Assembly (NCBI RefSeq): GCF_900112525.1
Contig: NZ_FOMD01000001.1
Coordinates: 682,001 to 746,000 of the forward strand
DNA: 64,000 nt
Direction of reading: 5' to 3'
From: Klenkia taihuensis
GTDB lineage: Bacteria > Actinomycetota > Actinomycetes > Mycobacteriales > Geodermatophilaceae
The notes below the pieces were generated by a model. The model was given only the letters and a program-made list of their open reading frames with translations, made no database searches and was not told where the DNA came from. Within the stretch, counting starts at the first letter, position 1. Each line of letters opens with the position of its first letter. Below are positions 33,672 through 41,823 of this stretch, one piece after another. Made by a program: the position numbers and the translations under genes.

Positions 33672-34828
33672 CGCCTGGGCCCAGGACGGTGCGTGGGGCG
33701 GGGTCGACGCGACGTCGGCGGCGGTGGCTGCGGTGGCCGGATCCGCGCCTCGAGGGCCCGGGCGATCTCGGCGTCGCGGTCGTCGTTGGCGTGCTGGTAG
33801 ATCAGTGCGGCGTCCGGGCTGGCATGGCCGAGCCGGCGCATCAGCTCCTTCGTGCTCGCCCCGGCCGCGGCGGCGAGGGTGGCACCGGTGTGCCGCAGCT
33901 CGTGCAGTCGGACTGGACCGAGCCCGACGGCGTCGGCCGCCCGGCGGAAGGTCTTGCCGAAGTTGGCGACGCTGAGGAAGCCACCGCTGCGGGTGCCGAA
34001 CACGAGAGCGTCCGGGGTGTCCGGCACGTGCCGGTCCATGTGCTTGAGCAACGCGATGCGGACGCTGGTGGGTAGCGCGACCGTGCGGTGGCCGGCCTCC
34101 GTCTTGGGCTCACCGACTACCCAGCGGCCGTCGTAGTAGCGCACGGCCCGCTCGATCCGCAGCCGTTCCCCTTCGTCCAGGACGTCGGACCGGCGGAGTG
34201 CGGCTGCTTCGCCGAACCGGAGCCCGGCGAAGGTGAGGACCATGACCAGCGCGCTGTACCGCTCGGTGCGGGTCGACTGTCCGAGGTGATTGGCGACGGC
34301 GGTGGCCTCGGTGGCGGTCAGCGCCCGGGACGGCCGGGCCGCCTTGGGGGTGGACGCCCCGCGCAGCTTGCACGGGTTGGCCGGGATGGCGTCGTCGGCG
34401 ACAGCAACACCCAGGACGGCGCGCAGCAGGCGGTAGCTCTGCGCGAGCACCGCCGGCCCCGTCGTCGCGGCCGCGGTGGCGTGCCAGCTTCGCACCATCG
34501 CCGGGGTGACGTCGCCGACCTCGACACCGGTCCATCGGTCAGCGAGGTGCAGCCGCCAGAGGTTGGCGTAGAGGACCCGGGTCGAGTCGCGGAGGTCCTG
34601 ACGCTTCAGGTAGTCGGCTGCGAACTCGTCGACCGTGCGGCGGGCGCCCTCGGGTGCCCGCCACATGCGGCGGACGGCGTCGGTCTGCTGGGTGGCCAGC
34701 CAGACCCGCGCATCGGCCTTGGTGGGGAAGGTGGCCGACCGGCGCTTGCCGTCCGGTCCGGTGCAGCGAGCTCGCCACTTGCCCGAGGCCATTTTGTCGA
34801 TGGCCCCGAACGAGGCCCGGGACGCCAT
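33668..34828 (-). CDS. Tyrosine-type site-specific integrase
   Basis: A 386-residue phage-type integrase. The arm-binding/SAM-like N-terminal half includes KMASGKWRARCTGPDGKRRS, an AP2-like minor-groove element, and SAM-like helices at 65-150. The catalytic domain shows R204 in FAGLRFGEAAALR, H309-x-x-R312 in LHELRHTG, H335 in RRLGHASPD and nucleophile Y344 in ALIYQHA. It catalyses integration at the tRNA-Gly 3' part and, with the neighbouring Xis-like protein, excision. It sits at the end of the island next to the left attachment site, as usual for tRNA-integrating elements. Confidence 0.95.
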   Translation of the reverse strand: MASRASFGAIDKMASGKWRARCTGPDGKRRSATFPTKADARVWLATQQTDAVRRMWRAPEGARRTVDEFAADYLKRQDLRDSTRVLYANLWRLHLADRWTGVEVGDVTPAMVRSWHATAAATTGPAVLAQSYRLLRAVLGVAVADDAIPANPCKLRGASTPKAARPSRALTATEATAVANHLGQSTRTERYSALVMVLTFAGLRFGEAAALRRSDVLDEGERLRIERAVRYYDGRWVVGEPKTEAGHRTVALPTSVRIALLKHMDRHVPDTPDALVFGTRSGGFLSVANFGKTFRRAADAVGLGPVRLHELRHTGATLAAAAGASTKELMRRLGHASPDAALIYQHANDDRDAEIARALEARIRPPQPPPPTSRRPRPTHRPGPRR

Positions 34829-34840
34829 GGCGGCCGGCCG

Positions 34841-35062
34841 TCAGACCGCGGTGGGGGAGGGGCCCGTCGAGCGCACGGTCCCGGCGTCGAGGTAGGCGTC
34901 GAGGTCCGACTGCCAGAACCGCAGCGAGCGGCCGGCCTTGGTGTGGGTGAGCCGGCGCTCAGCGACGAGCCGGTAGACCAGGCGGCGCCCGCACCGGAGG
35001 TAGGCGGCCGCGCTGTCGATGTCGTGCAGGCGGTCGGCGGCGCGGTTGCTGGCGGTCGTCAC
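34841..35062 (-). CDS. Excisionase-like helix-turn-helix protein
   Basis: A 73-residue HTH_17/AlpA-like protein: DRLHDIDSAAAYLRCGRRLV forms the winged helix start, then YRLVAERRLTHTKAGRSLRF and QSDLDAYLDAG. Such proteins bend DNA at attachment sites (Xis) or repress integrase. GTG 35062 has a strong CAGGAGG upstream; longer frames lack such a site. It is 12 bases upstream of the integrase on the same strand and is probably cotranscribed with it. Confidence 0.85.
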   Translation of the reverse strand: MTTASNRAADRLHDIDSAAAYLRCGRRLVYRLVAERRLTHTKAGRSLRFWQSDLDAYLDAGTVRSTGPSPTAV

Positions 35063-35144
35063 GGGCTGCCTCCTGGCGCTGGTGCTCACCCGTGCGGGAT
35101 CGCGGGTGCGGTGGCCTGTCGCGCTCAGCAGGTGGCGTGACCGT

Positions 35145-35735
35145 TCACCAGGTGTCATCCCGGCCGGGGTGACGTAGGTGGTCGGGGTCGTATGGGTCGG
35201 CGCGGGTGAACCTGGGCCGCTGTTGGTCGCGCCAGCGGATGGTGCTCCACGCATCCCTGTCCTCGAGTGCCTCGATGAGGGACCGGAGCTCGTAGGCGAT
35301 GCCGATCAGGTACGGGGTGTCGACGTGGTGTCCCGAGACCTGACGGGTCAGCTCGCGGATCAGCCCTTTCCACTCGCGGTTCCTCGGCTCCCGGCGTGGC
35401 TGCGGCCGGGGTGGGGTGGCGGGGACGCGGACGATGCGTTCGACGACCTCGACCGCGCTCAGACCGGACGAGGCGGCGCGTCGTTGCTCCCAAGCCCGTT
35501 GCCGGCAGGAGGCTGAACACCACTTCGGCACCGGCCCCCGAGGCTTCGGGGTGATGGGGCCACGGCACCATCCGCAGCTCACGGCGGCCCGACGGCGGTC
35601 CTCTGCGGGGGCGGGTCCAGCTGGCGTCACAGAGGCATCAGCTGCGCTCGCCTGATGCTGATCGACGGCGGCTCGACGTCGGCGCTCGCGCTCACGTCGG
35701 CGTTCCTGGTCGCGGCGGGCTTGTTGGCTTGGCAT
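35145..35735 (-). CDS. Hypothetical island protein with a Cys zinc-finger-like motif
   Basis: A 196-residue basic protein. An Arg-rich N-terminal coil (RRDQERRRERERRRRAAV) is followed by a C-x2-C...C-x3-C knuckle (CGWCRGPI at about 52-59, then KWCSASCRQRAWEQRR), and a C-terminal helical part (EWKGLIRELTRQVSGHH, then YELRSLIEALED). The knuckle resembles zinc ribbons of proteins common in actinobacterial integrative elements; function unknown. ATG 35735 was chosen; TTG 35744 would add three residues. It lies upstream of the excisionase gene on the same strand. Confidence 0.65.
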   Translation of the reverse strand: MPSQQARRDQERRRERERRRRAAVDQHQASAADASVTPAGPAPAEDRRRAAVSCGWCRGPITPKPRGPVPKWCSASCRQRAWEQRRAASSGLSAVEVVERIVRVPATPPRPQPRREPRNREWKGLIRELTRQVSGHHVDTPYLIGIAYELRSLIEALEDRDAWSTIRWRDQQRPRFTRADPYDPDHLRHPGRDDTW

Positions 35736-36010
35736 GTGATGCAAAGGCGTCGCGCATCAGAAGCAGGTGTCACGACAAGTCGCCGACACCCAAGATGCAA
35801 GAGGTGTGTCGGCTTTGTCTGTTCGGGATCGGTGGTCGGGTGACGGCGAGGTTTGCATGAGCTGGAGTGGCGTTGGCGGAGGTGCTCGTCCACAGGCGGG
35901 GGTGTGGTCCTAAGCGTCCAAAAGTAGCGGCCGGGAGTGCCAGCGGAGGGCCCACCACAAGAGAATTGATCTTGATTGAGCCCGTCCTGGCCTCCCCACA
36001 GGAGCCCGTC

Positions 36011-36230
36011 ATGACCACCACCGAACGCCCCCACGTCACCCCGACCATCGGCAGCCAGGAGCTCTGTGTGAGGTCAACCCGCGCACGCTGCTGGTCGACC
36101 TGAACGTCCGGCATACCGCCGCCGTCGACGCCGACCTGGTCGCCAGCGTGGCCGAGCACGGCGTGCTCGTCCCGATCGTCGGCGTCCGCACCGAGGACGG
36201 GCAGGTGCGGGTGCGAGTCCAACACATTTC
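36011..36230 (+). pseudogene. ParB-like nuclease-domain gene remnant
   Basis: ATG 36011, preceded by AGGAG, opens MTTTERPHVTPTIGSQEL. A frameshift near 36066 moves the continuing homology to another frame: EVNPRTLLVDLNVRHTAAV, then VASVAEHGVLVPIVGVRTED. This is the start of a ParB/sulfiredoxin domain as found in actinobacterial plasmid and ICE proteins. The frame is lost after about 36225, so only the first 70 residues of a much longer gene survive. Confidence 0.7.
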
Positions 36231-36251
36231 ATCGAACACGTGTGCGAGTCT

Positions 36252-36262
36252 GGGGGGGGGGG
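36252..36262. repeat. Homopolymer of 11 G between two gene remnants
   Basis: A run of 11 G bases separates the ParB-like remnant from the next decayed gene. It may be a deletion scar, a slippage site or a sequencing/assembly error. Confidence 0.8.
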
Positions 36263-36269
36263 AGTTACT

Positions 36270-36620
36270 AATCGCCGCTGCCCAGAGGCCGGCGCGCGGC
36301 GTGCCCACGAGCGCCGGGTGGCCCAGGCCCGCGGCCGTGGTCCGCTGCGGACCCTGGCCGATGAGCAGCTGCAGCTGGGCACCCGCCCGGTGACGATCAC
36401 GCCCGAGCGTCGGTCGATGTGGGCGCTGGCCTGGCTGCAGTTCGGGCACACCGACATCCGCGCCACCGTGGTGGTCAAGCGCTGGACCGCCGACGCGGTC
36501 GGCGTCGAGCTCGAGGTGGGGGAGGAGCGGCTGCGCTGCTGGGTATTCAGGGCGCCGTCGAGCACGTCGAAGGCCCGATCCCCCCAGCCCTGCGCTTAAG
36601 ACCGCGCAGCGCAGCCCCGC
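36270..36620 (+). pseudogene. Decayed hypothetical island gene
   Basis: The + frame reads RRAHERRVAQARGRGPLRTL, then GTRPVTITPERRSMWALAWL, QFGHTDIRATVVVKRWTADA and VGVELEVGEERLRCWV, which has the composition of a real protein with no internal stops. A frameshift near 36545 moves the continuation (GIQGAVEHVEGP) to another frame. The 5' end is lost at the poly-G scar. I do not recognise the family; similar proteins are expected in actinobacterial integrative elements. Confidence 0.5.
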
Positions 36621-36701
36621 CGATGGCCACACTGGACAGCCGGACGAGGTCGAGTAGGGGAGTGCGGTCAGGTATGCAGGTGGCGACGCTGACCACCCGA
36701 G

Positions 36702-37006
36702 ATGCGCGAGGTCATCGCCCTCACCGAAGAGCGGCTGACGTGCATCCGCAACGAGACCGACCGCATGGACACCCACCAGCAGCTGGCTGACCTCTAAGCC
36801 GGCTGCTCCGTGCCCAAACCCGCGAGCTCGCCGCCGATGCCGGCCTCGCCCGGCTCCCGCACGGCCGCTGCTGCCTGCTCACCCCGAACCTGCGTGACCC
36901 GGCGCTGAGAGACCTGGCGCGGCTGGCCGCCCTCGACGACGTCAACGAGGACCTGCGCGCCCGGTGCGACACCGCGCTCGAGCACCTGCATCGCGAATCC
37001 CGGTAG
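36702..37006 (+). pseudogene. Frameshifted small island gene
   Basis: ATG 36702 opens MREVIALTEERLTCIRNETD and stops at 36797. The sequence continues in a second frame as SRLLRAQTRELAADAGLARL, then CCLLTPNLRDPALRDLARLA and ends EHLHRESR at 37006. Joined, they would make a helical protein of about 100 residues. A one- or two-base indel near 36793 explains the break; it may be decay or a sequence error. Function unknown. Confidence 0.45.
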
Positions 37007-37048
37007 CGTCGCCGAGGCCACCCCCGCATCCCCTCCAGGAGTACCCCG

Positions 37049-37261
37049 ATGGCAGGTCCAGACGCTGCGACGATCCGCGCGTGGGCACGGGCGGTGGGTA
37101 AGCCCGTCGGCTCCCGCGGCGCCATCGCCGCCGAGCTCTACAACGCCTACCGCCGGGCGCAGATGATCAGCCGCCTGCGCCGCGTCGGCGGCGTGGCGGT
37201 CGCGGTGGCACCCGACGTCCTGCGCGCGATATCCAAGCGCGCCCCCCGTCCCCACCCGTGA
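37049..37261 (+). CDS. Lsr2 C-terminal-like DNA-binding mini-protein
   Basis: A 70-residue basic protein. ATIRAWARAVGKPVGSRGAI-AAELYNAYRRA (about 7-37) matches the DNA-binding domain of Lsr2, the actinobacterial AT-rich DNA silencer. The N-terminal dimerisation domain of Lsr2 (about 60 residues) is missing, and the RGR minor-groove motif reads RGA here. The C-terminus is Arg/Lys-rich (SRLRRV, then ISKRAPRPHP). CAGGAG precedes the ATG. It may act as a stand-alone binder or a competitor of host Lsr2; this is inference. Confidence 0.65.
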   Translation: MAGPDAATIRAWARAVGKPVGSRGAIAAELYNAYRRAQMISRLRRVGGVAVAVAPDVLRAISKRAPRPHP

Positions 37262-37284
37262 CCTCGTAGGCCGGTGCGGGTTGG

Positions 37285-37431
37285 CTACTGCACGAGGCGG
37301 GCCGCCGACACCGAGGCGGTCTGACGCTCGGCGGTCAGCTCGCCAGCTAGGCCAGCGTTCCGCTGTAGTTGAGTGAACGCTGCAGCGCCCGAGTGGTGGC
37401 GGGCCTTCGCGGCCCGGGACAACGCCCGCAT
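37285..37431 (-). CDS. Possible small protein or remnant (48 aa)
   Basis: The frame MRALSRAAKARHHSGAAAFT continues through QLQRNAGLAGELTAERQTAS to its stop. It could form one helix, but there is no good ribosome-binding site and no recognised family. It occupies the 265-base gap before the Vsr gene and may be a relic of a longer gene extending upstream. Confidence 0.25.
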   Translation of the reverse strand: MRALSRAAKARHHSGAAAFTQLQRNAGLAGELTAERQTASVSAARLVQ

Positions 37432-37526
37432 GGTCTGGTGGAGGGCCGAGCGGACCGCGGCCGCCGCCCGCCTGGCGGGAAAGGGGCTGTCCAAGCGGTT
37501 ACCGGGTCTGCAAAGCTGACGACGAG

Positions 37527-38057
37527 ATGGGTAGCGTCGGGCAGAAGGCGACGGGACGCCCGCGCAGCGTGCGGAGGACCCCGAGGACGACCACTGCTGA
37601 CACCTCGACGGCGAGTACGCCGGCGGTCCGTTCCCGCATGCAAGCCCAGCGGGCCCGAGACACCGGTCCCGAGCTCGCCGTCCGTCGTCTGCTGCACGCA
37701 GTCGGGCTGCGCTACCGCGTCGACCGGGCCCCGCTGAAGGGGATGCGTCGCCGGGCTGACCTGGTCTTCGGGCCAGCTCGGGTGGCGGTTTACATCGACG
37801 GCTGCTTCTGGCACAGCTGTCCACAGCACGGCACCCGGCCGGCCAGCAACGCCGATTGGTGGGACAGCAAGCTAGAAGCCAACCGGCGACGGGACGCAGA
37901 CACTAATCAACGCCTCACACAGGCCGGCTGGGTGGTGTTGCGGGCCTGGGAGCACGAAGACCCCCAGGATGTAGCTGACCGCGTGAGGAAAGTAGTCATA
38001 GCAAGGCGCGGCGACAGAATATCGAGTGACCGGGCATCGAACGAGGGGGCGGCGTGA
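37527..38057 (+). CDS. vsr: Very-short-patch-repair-type (Vsr) endonuclease
   Basis: A 176-residue PD-(D/E)xK-fold endonuclease. Conserved features are RRRADLVF with metal-binding D78, YIDGCFWHSCPQHGTRP (residues 89-105), WWDSKLEANRRRDAD, and GWVVLRAWEHE with W141/E142, matching Vsr of E. coli in order and spacing. Vsr nicks T:G mismatches left by deamination of 5-methylcytosine. The N-terminal 38 residues are Ser/Thr/Arg-rich and not part of the fold, so an internal ATG at M38 is a possible alternative start. It overlaps the cytosine methyltransferase by GTGA, as expected for a repair partner or, in defence clusters, a possible nicking effector. Confidence 0.92.
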   Translation: MGSVGQKATGRPRSVRRTPRTTTADTSTASTPAVRSRMQAQRARDTGPELAVRRLLHAVGLRYRVDRAPLKGMRRRADLVFGPARVAVYIDGCFWHSCPQHGTRPASNADWWDSKLEANRRRDADTNQRLTQAGWVVLRAWEHEDPQDVADRVRKVVIARRGDRISSDRASNEGAA

Positions 38058-39127
38058 GCGCCGGGCAATCCATCACAGCAATCGACCTGTTCTGCGGGGC
38101 AGGAGGACTGTCCGAGGGCCTGCGGCAGGCCGGAATCCCGGTCGCCGGGGGCATTGACGTCGACCCGGCATGCAGCTACCCCTTCGAAGTCAACATCGAG
38201 GCCCCGTTCCTCGAACAGGATGTCCGCGACGTCACCGCAGCCCAACTCAACCGCATCTGGCAGCCAGGCGCGGTGCGGGTGCTCGCCGGCTGTGCGCCTT
38301 GCCAGCCCTTCTCGCCCTACCGCCGCGGCGTCGACACCACCTCCGAGGAGCAGTGGCCGCTGCTGGCTGAGTTCGGGCGCCTGGTGGCCGACACTCGCCC
38401 CGAGGTCGTGACGATGGAAAACGTACCGCGGATCGGCAACGCCGGGGTGTTCACCGAGTTCGTCGAGGGGCTGCGGGCCGCCGGGTACTCCGTGGACTGG
38501 CGCAGCTGCAACGGGCTGCACTACGGGCTGCCCCAGGGCCGGCGGCGACTGGTCCTGCTCGCCTCCCTGCTCGGCCCGCTCAAGGTCCCCGACGGGCCGC
38601 TGCGCCATCGTGCACCCCGCACGGTGCGCGACACCATCGGCGAGCTTCCGGCAGTCGTCGCCGGCGGCGTCGACGCTGCTGACCCGCTGCACAAGGCCCG
38701 GGCGCTCACCGAGGTGAACATCCGCCGGCTGCAGGCGTCCAAGCCCGGCGGCTCGTGGCAAGACTGGCCCGAGGAGCTGCGTGCGCCCTGTCACCGCAAG
38801 GCCAGCGGGTCCACCTTCCGCAACGTGTACGCGCGCATGGAGTGGGACAAGCCCTCCCCGACCATCACCACGATGGCCTACAACTACGGGACAGGACGAT
38901 TCGGTCACCCCGACCAGGACCGGGCCCTCACACTCCGGGAGGCCGCGATGTTGCAGGGGTTCCCGCAGGACTACCAGTTCGTCCGCGAGGGCGGCGATGC
39001 CCGGTTCAATCACCTGGGCCGGCTCATCGGCAACGCCGTCCCCCCGCCGATCGCGGCCGCCGTCGGCGCCGCGATCGTCGAGCACGTCGCGCTGCACACC
39101 GCGGGCCGCCAGGCAGACGCCCCGTGA
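38054..39127 (+). CDS. DNA (cytosine-5-)-methyltransferase
   Basis: A 357-residue C5 methyltransferase with all main motifs: I, AIDLFCGAGGLSEG (residues 9-22); IV, CAPCQPFS with nucleophile C83; VI, MENVP (E122); VIII, LPQGRRRLVLLA; IX, LTLREAAMLQGFP; X, IGNAVPPPI. The target-recognition region (about 190-270) is short, so the recognition site cannot be read from sequence. It transfers methyl from SAM to cytosine C5 in DNA. GTG 38054 overlaps the Vsr stop and its own stop overlaps the ATPase gene, so all three proteins should be co-expressed. Confidence 0.95.
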   Translation: MSAGQSITAIDLFCGAGGLSEGLRQAGIPVAGGIDVDPACSYPFEVNIEAPFLEQDVRDVTAAQLNRIWQPGAVRVLAGCAPCQPFSPYRRGVDTTSEEQWPLLAEFGRLVADTRPEVVTMENVPRIGNAGVFTEFVEGLRAAGYSVDWRSCNGLHYGLPQGRRRLVLLASLLGPLKVPDGPLRHRAPRTVRDTIGELPAVVAGGVDAADPLHKARALTEVNIRRLQASKPGGSWQDWPEELRAPCHRKASGSTFRNVYARMEWDKPSPTITTMAYNYGTGRFGHPDQDRALTLREAAMLQGFPQDYQFVREGGDARFNHLGRLIGNAVPPPIAAAVGAAIVEHVALHTAGRQADAP

Positions 39128-41256
39128 CCCCCCGCCGTGGACGAGGCCGGAACGTCGCCGCCCGCCAGAAGCCCGCCGCATCCGCAGCCCCCGAGCCCCC
39201 CGCCGCAGCGGCCCCGTCGGCGGAGCTGCTCCCGGACGACGACGGTCACCTGTACTCGATGACCGTGGACCTCTCCGTCCTGGAGGCGCTGGGCATCAAC
39301 CTGTACAGCAACGCCGCCGCAGTGCTCTCCGAGCTGGTGGCCAACGCCTACGACGCCGACTCCACGCTGGTGGCCATCGATTGGAAGAACCACGGCAGCA
39401 AGGTCGTCGTGGCCGACGACGGCGCCGGCATGACCAGGCAGGAACTCAACGACAGGTTCCTCAAGGTCGGATACAAGAAGCGCCTTACCGAGGGCCTGGT
39501 CTCCCCGCGGTGGGAGCGCCCCTACATGGGCCGCAAGGGCATCGGCAAGCTATCGGTCTTCTCCATCGCCGAGACCGTCACGGTCTATTCGACCAAGGAC
39601 CAGACGAGCAACGGCCTCCAGATCAAGGTCCCGGCCCTGGAGGAGGCCATCCGTGCGGGCGAGCCCTACCACCCACTGCCCGTCAACGTCCCCAAGGAGT
39701 ACGCACGCCGGGGGACGGTCATCGTGCTCGAGGACCTCAAGCACAAGCGCGCCGACCTGACCGCAACGGCCCTACGCAAGCGGCTGGCACGCAGGTTCGA
39801 CGTGCTGCACCAGACCCCGCCCGAGGAGGGGGGGTTCTACATCGCCATCGACGCCAAGAACATCACCTACGCCGACCGGCAGGAGCTCAAGAAGCTGGAG
39901 TTCGTCTGGGAGTTCGGTGAGGACCGGATGCCTGGTGAGGTGCTGCCGACCGGCATCACCAGGTTCGATCTGCCCGACACCGTCTCCTCCTCGGAAGGCT
40001 GGAAGGTACGCGGCTGGATCGGCACCGCACGCAGGCCCACCGACCTCACCGACGACGAGGAAGCCGGCTCGCTGAAGAACATCATCGTCCTGGCCCGGGG
40101 GCGCCCCATCCAGGAAGGCATCATCGAGAAGCTGGACTTCAGTCGGATCTTCGGCAACTACGTCACCGGTCAGGTCGAGGCGGACTTCCTTGACCTCGAC
40201 GGCGACTACGGCGACATCGCCACCAGTGACCGGCAGCGTCTCATCGAGGACGACGAACGGGTTATCGCCCTCCAGAAGTTCCTCCGCGAAGCCTTCGTGA
40301 AGGCCTCGGACCAGTGGAGCGAGCACCGGCCCAAGAAAGAGGCCCAGGACGTCCTCGGGCGCTTCCCTGCCCTCAAGGACTGGGTCGAGGCGCGCCCCAC
40401 CGGCCAGCAGGAAGCGGCCAAGACCATGATTGGGACCATCGCTGCCCTGGCACTAGAGAAGAAGACCGAAGCCGCTGACCGGGCCACACTTTTCCGGTCA
40501 GGTGTACTGGCGTTCGAGCGGATCGGGCTGCGGGACACCGCCGCCCAGCTGGGTCGCCTGGAAGAGCTCGGCGGGCTGCAGGCCGCTGATTTGTTGCCGT
40601 TATTGGGCAGCCAGGAGGCATACGAAGCCGGCCTGTGGGTTGACATCCTGCGCTCCCGGGTCGAGGCCATCTCCACCTTCCGCTCCATCACACGCAGCGA
40701 CGAGAAGGAGAAGGTCGTCCACAAGCACCTGTTCGACAACCTGTGGCTGCTTGACGCCTCCTGGGAACGGGCATCGGTGGGCGGCAAGATGGAGGAGAAC
40801 CTCCGAGACATCCATCCCGGCTTGTTCGCCCGCGGCGAGCAGGGGGACGAGATCACCGGCCGCATCGACATCAGGTACGCCACCAGCAGCGGCCGACACG
40901 TCATCGTGGAACTCAAGCGCAGTAGCGCCCGCCCCACCGTGACCGACCTGCAGACCCAGGGCCTGAAGTACTTCAACGCCCTCGACAGCATCCTCGAGCA
41001 GAGGCAGCGTCCCGACCGGGACATCGAGGTGATCTTCGTCCTGGGGACCCCACCCAGGACGCCGACCAAGACCTCCCGGCAGACGGCTGATGAGCACATC
41101 CACGACATGCTCAAGGGCATGAACGGGCGGTACGTCCTGTACGAGGCACTCATCAACAACGCCGAGCACCAGTACCAGGAATACCTCGAAGCCAGCGACA
41201 AAGCGCGGGACCTCGACAAGCTAATGGCCAGCCTCGATCAGGCCGAAAGCGAGTAG
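39124..41256 (+). CDS. GHKL (paraMORC/Hsp90-like) ATPase with C-terminal PD-(D/E)xK nuclease motif
   Basis: A 710-residue protein. After a disordered Ala/Pro-rich start (1-40), the ATPase shows motif I ELVANAYDAD (E70, N74), motif II VADDGAGM (D98, G100, G102) and motif III MGRKGIGKLSVFSIAE (136-150), typical of MutL/MORC-type GHKL ATPases; an S5-like transducer (about 250-400) should follow. The C-terminus contains GRIDIRY and VIVELKR, giving D582 and E596-x-K598, the PD-(D/E)xK nuclease signature. Fused ATPase and nuclease coupled to a C5 methyltransferase and Vsr strongly suggest the restriction/effector subunit of a paraMORC-type defence system. GTG 39124 overlaps the methyltransferase stop. 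Confidence 0.85.
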   Translation: MTPRRGRGRNVAARQKPAASAAPEPPAAAAPSAELLPDDDGHLYSMTVDLSVLEALGINLYSNAAAVLSELVANAYDADSTLVAIDWKNHGSKVVVADDGAGMTRQELNDRFLKVGYKKRLTEGLVSPRWERPYMGRKGIGKLSVFSIAETVTVYSTKDQTSNGLQIKVPALEEAIRAGEPYHPLPVNVPKEYARRGTVIVLEDLKHKRADLTATALRKRLARRFDVLHQTPPEEGGFYIAIDAKNITYADRQELKKLEFVWEFGEDRMPGEVLPTGITRFDLPDTVSSSEGWKVRGWIGTARRPTDLTDDEEAGSLKNIIVLARGRPIQEGIIEKLDFSRIFGNYVTGQVEADFLDLDGDYGDIATSDRQRLIEDDERVIALQKFLREAFVKASDQWSEHRPKKEAQDVLGRFPALKDWVEARPTGQQEAAKTMIGTIAALALEKKTEAADRATLFRSGVLAFERIGLRDTAAQLGRLEELGGLQAADLLPLLGSQEAYEAGLWVDILRSRVEAISTFRSITRSDEKEKVVHKHLFDNLWLLDASWERASVGGKMEENLRDIHPGLFARGEQGDEITGRIDIRYATSSGRHVIVELKRSSARPTVTDLQTQGLKYFNALDSILEQRQRPDRDIEVIFVLGTPPRTPTKTSRQTADEHIHDMLKGMNGRYVLYEALINNAEHQYQEYLEASDKARDLDKLMASLDQAESE

Positions 41257-41523
41257 ACCGCCTTCCCGTCGGGCCGCACGCCTCAGGCAACCCCCGCCCG
41301 CTCGACAACGTTGACGATCAATCCACAAGGGGTTCAGCCGACGTCGGACAGCACGCCCTAGACGGCCGACCCGCGACCAGGGGAGTCGGGAGCGCAAGCA
41401 CGCCTCCTGCTATAGATGGCCCGGCCGGGGCGGCCATGCAGATCTCTGGCTTCCTCCGGTCTAGCGGGGTGAGCGTCGTTGGCGGGCGGCGTTGCGTGCA
41501 GATCGGGTCGTGTACGGGCCGGG

Positions 41524-41649
41524 GTCGAGCTGGTGTCGGTCACCCCGACCGGCGTGGGGCAGCGGGTGCTGGCCCGGACGACCGTGGAGATCGAGGACGG
41601 CAGCAAGCCTGCATGCGTCCTGGACGGACTGAGCGTGGTCGTGCCCTGA
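41524..41649 (+). pseudogene. C-terminal fragment of a MaoC-like (hot-dog) protein
   Basis: The frame VELVSVTPTGVGQRVLARTT followed by VEIEDGSKPACVLDGLSVVV-P-stop resembles the last strands of MaoC-like hydratase/thioesterase domains (the EI-DGSKPACV pattern). Nothing recognisable precedes it, so it is a fragment carried into or left inside the island. Confidence 0.4.
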
Positions 41650-41679
41650 GCTTCACGCCTTCGCGGGGCCGCCCGGCTG

Positions 41680-41823
41680 CCGCAGGCGGGCGGTGCCAGG
41701 TGGCTGCCAGGCGACCGAGTCGGGCAGCCACCTCGGCGTCGCGGCGCTCGGCGGCGTGCTGGTAGGTGAACGACGATGCCGCCCTGGCCAGCGCACGGCT
41801 CGACACCGTCGTGCTCACCGCCC
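41680..41823 (-). pseudogene. C-terminal relic of a second tyrosine integrase
   Basis: The - strand frame reads LARAASSFTYQHAAERRDAE, then VAARLGRLAATW. It lines up with the end of the intact integrase (ALIYQHANDDRDAEIARALE), including the catalytic tyrosine. All upstream catalytic parts are missing. It suggests that another related element once integrated at or near this tRNA end. Confidence 0.6.

Noticed and set aside
36252-36262. Programmed frameshift at the 11-G run
   Set aside because: The reading frames on both sides are separately broken and do not form one continuous protein; decay or sequencing error is simpler.
37527-41256. A DISARM or BREX defence system
   Set aside because: No helicase, DrmB-like, PglX or BrxC-like protein is present; the only ATPase is of the GHKL type.
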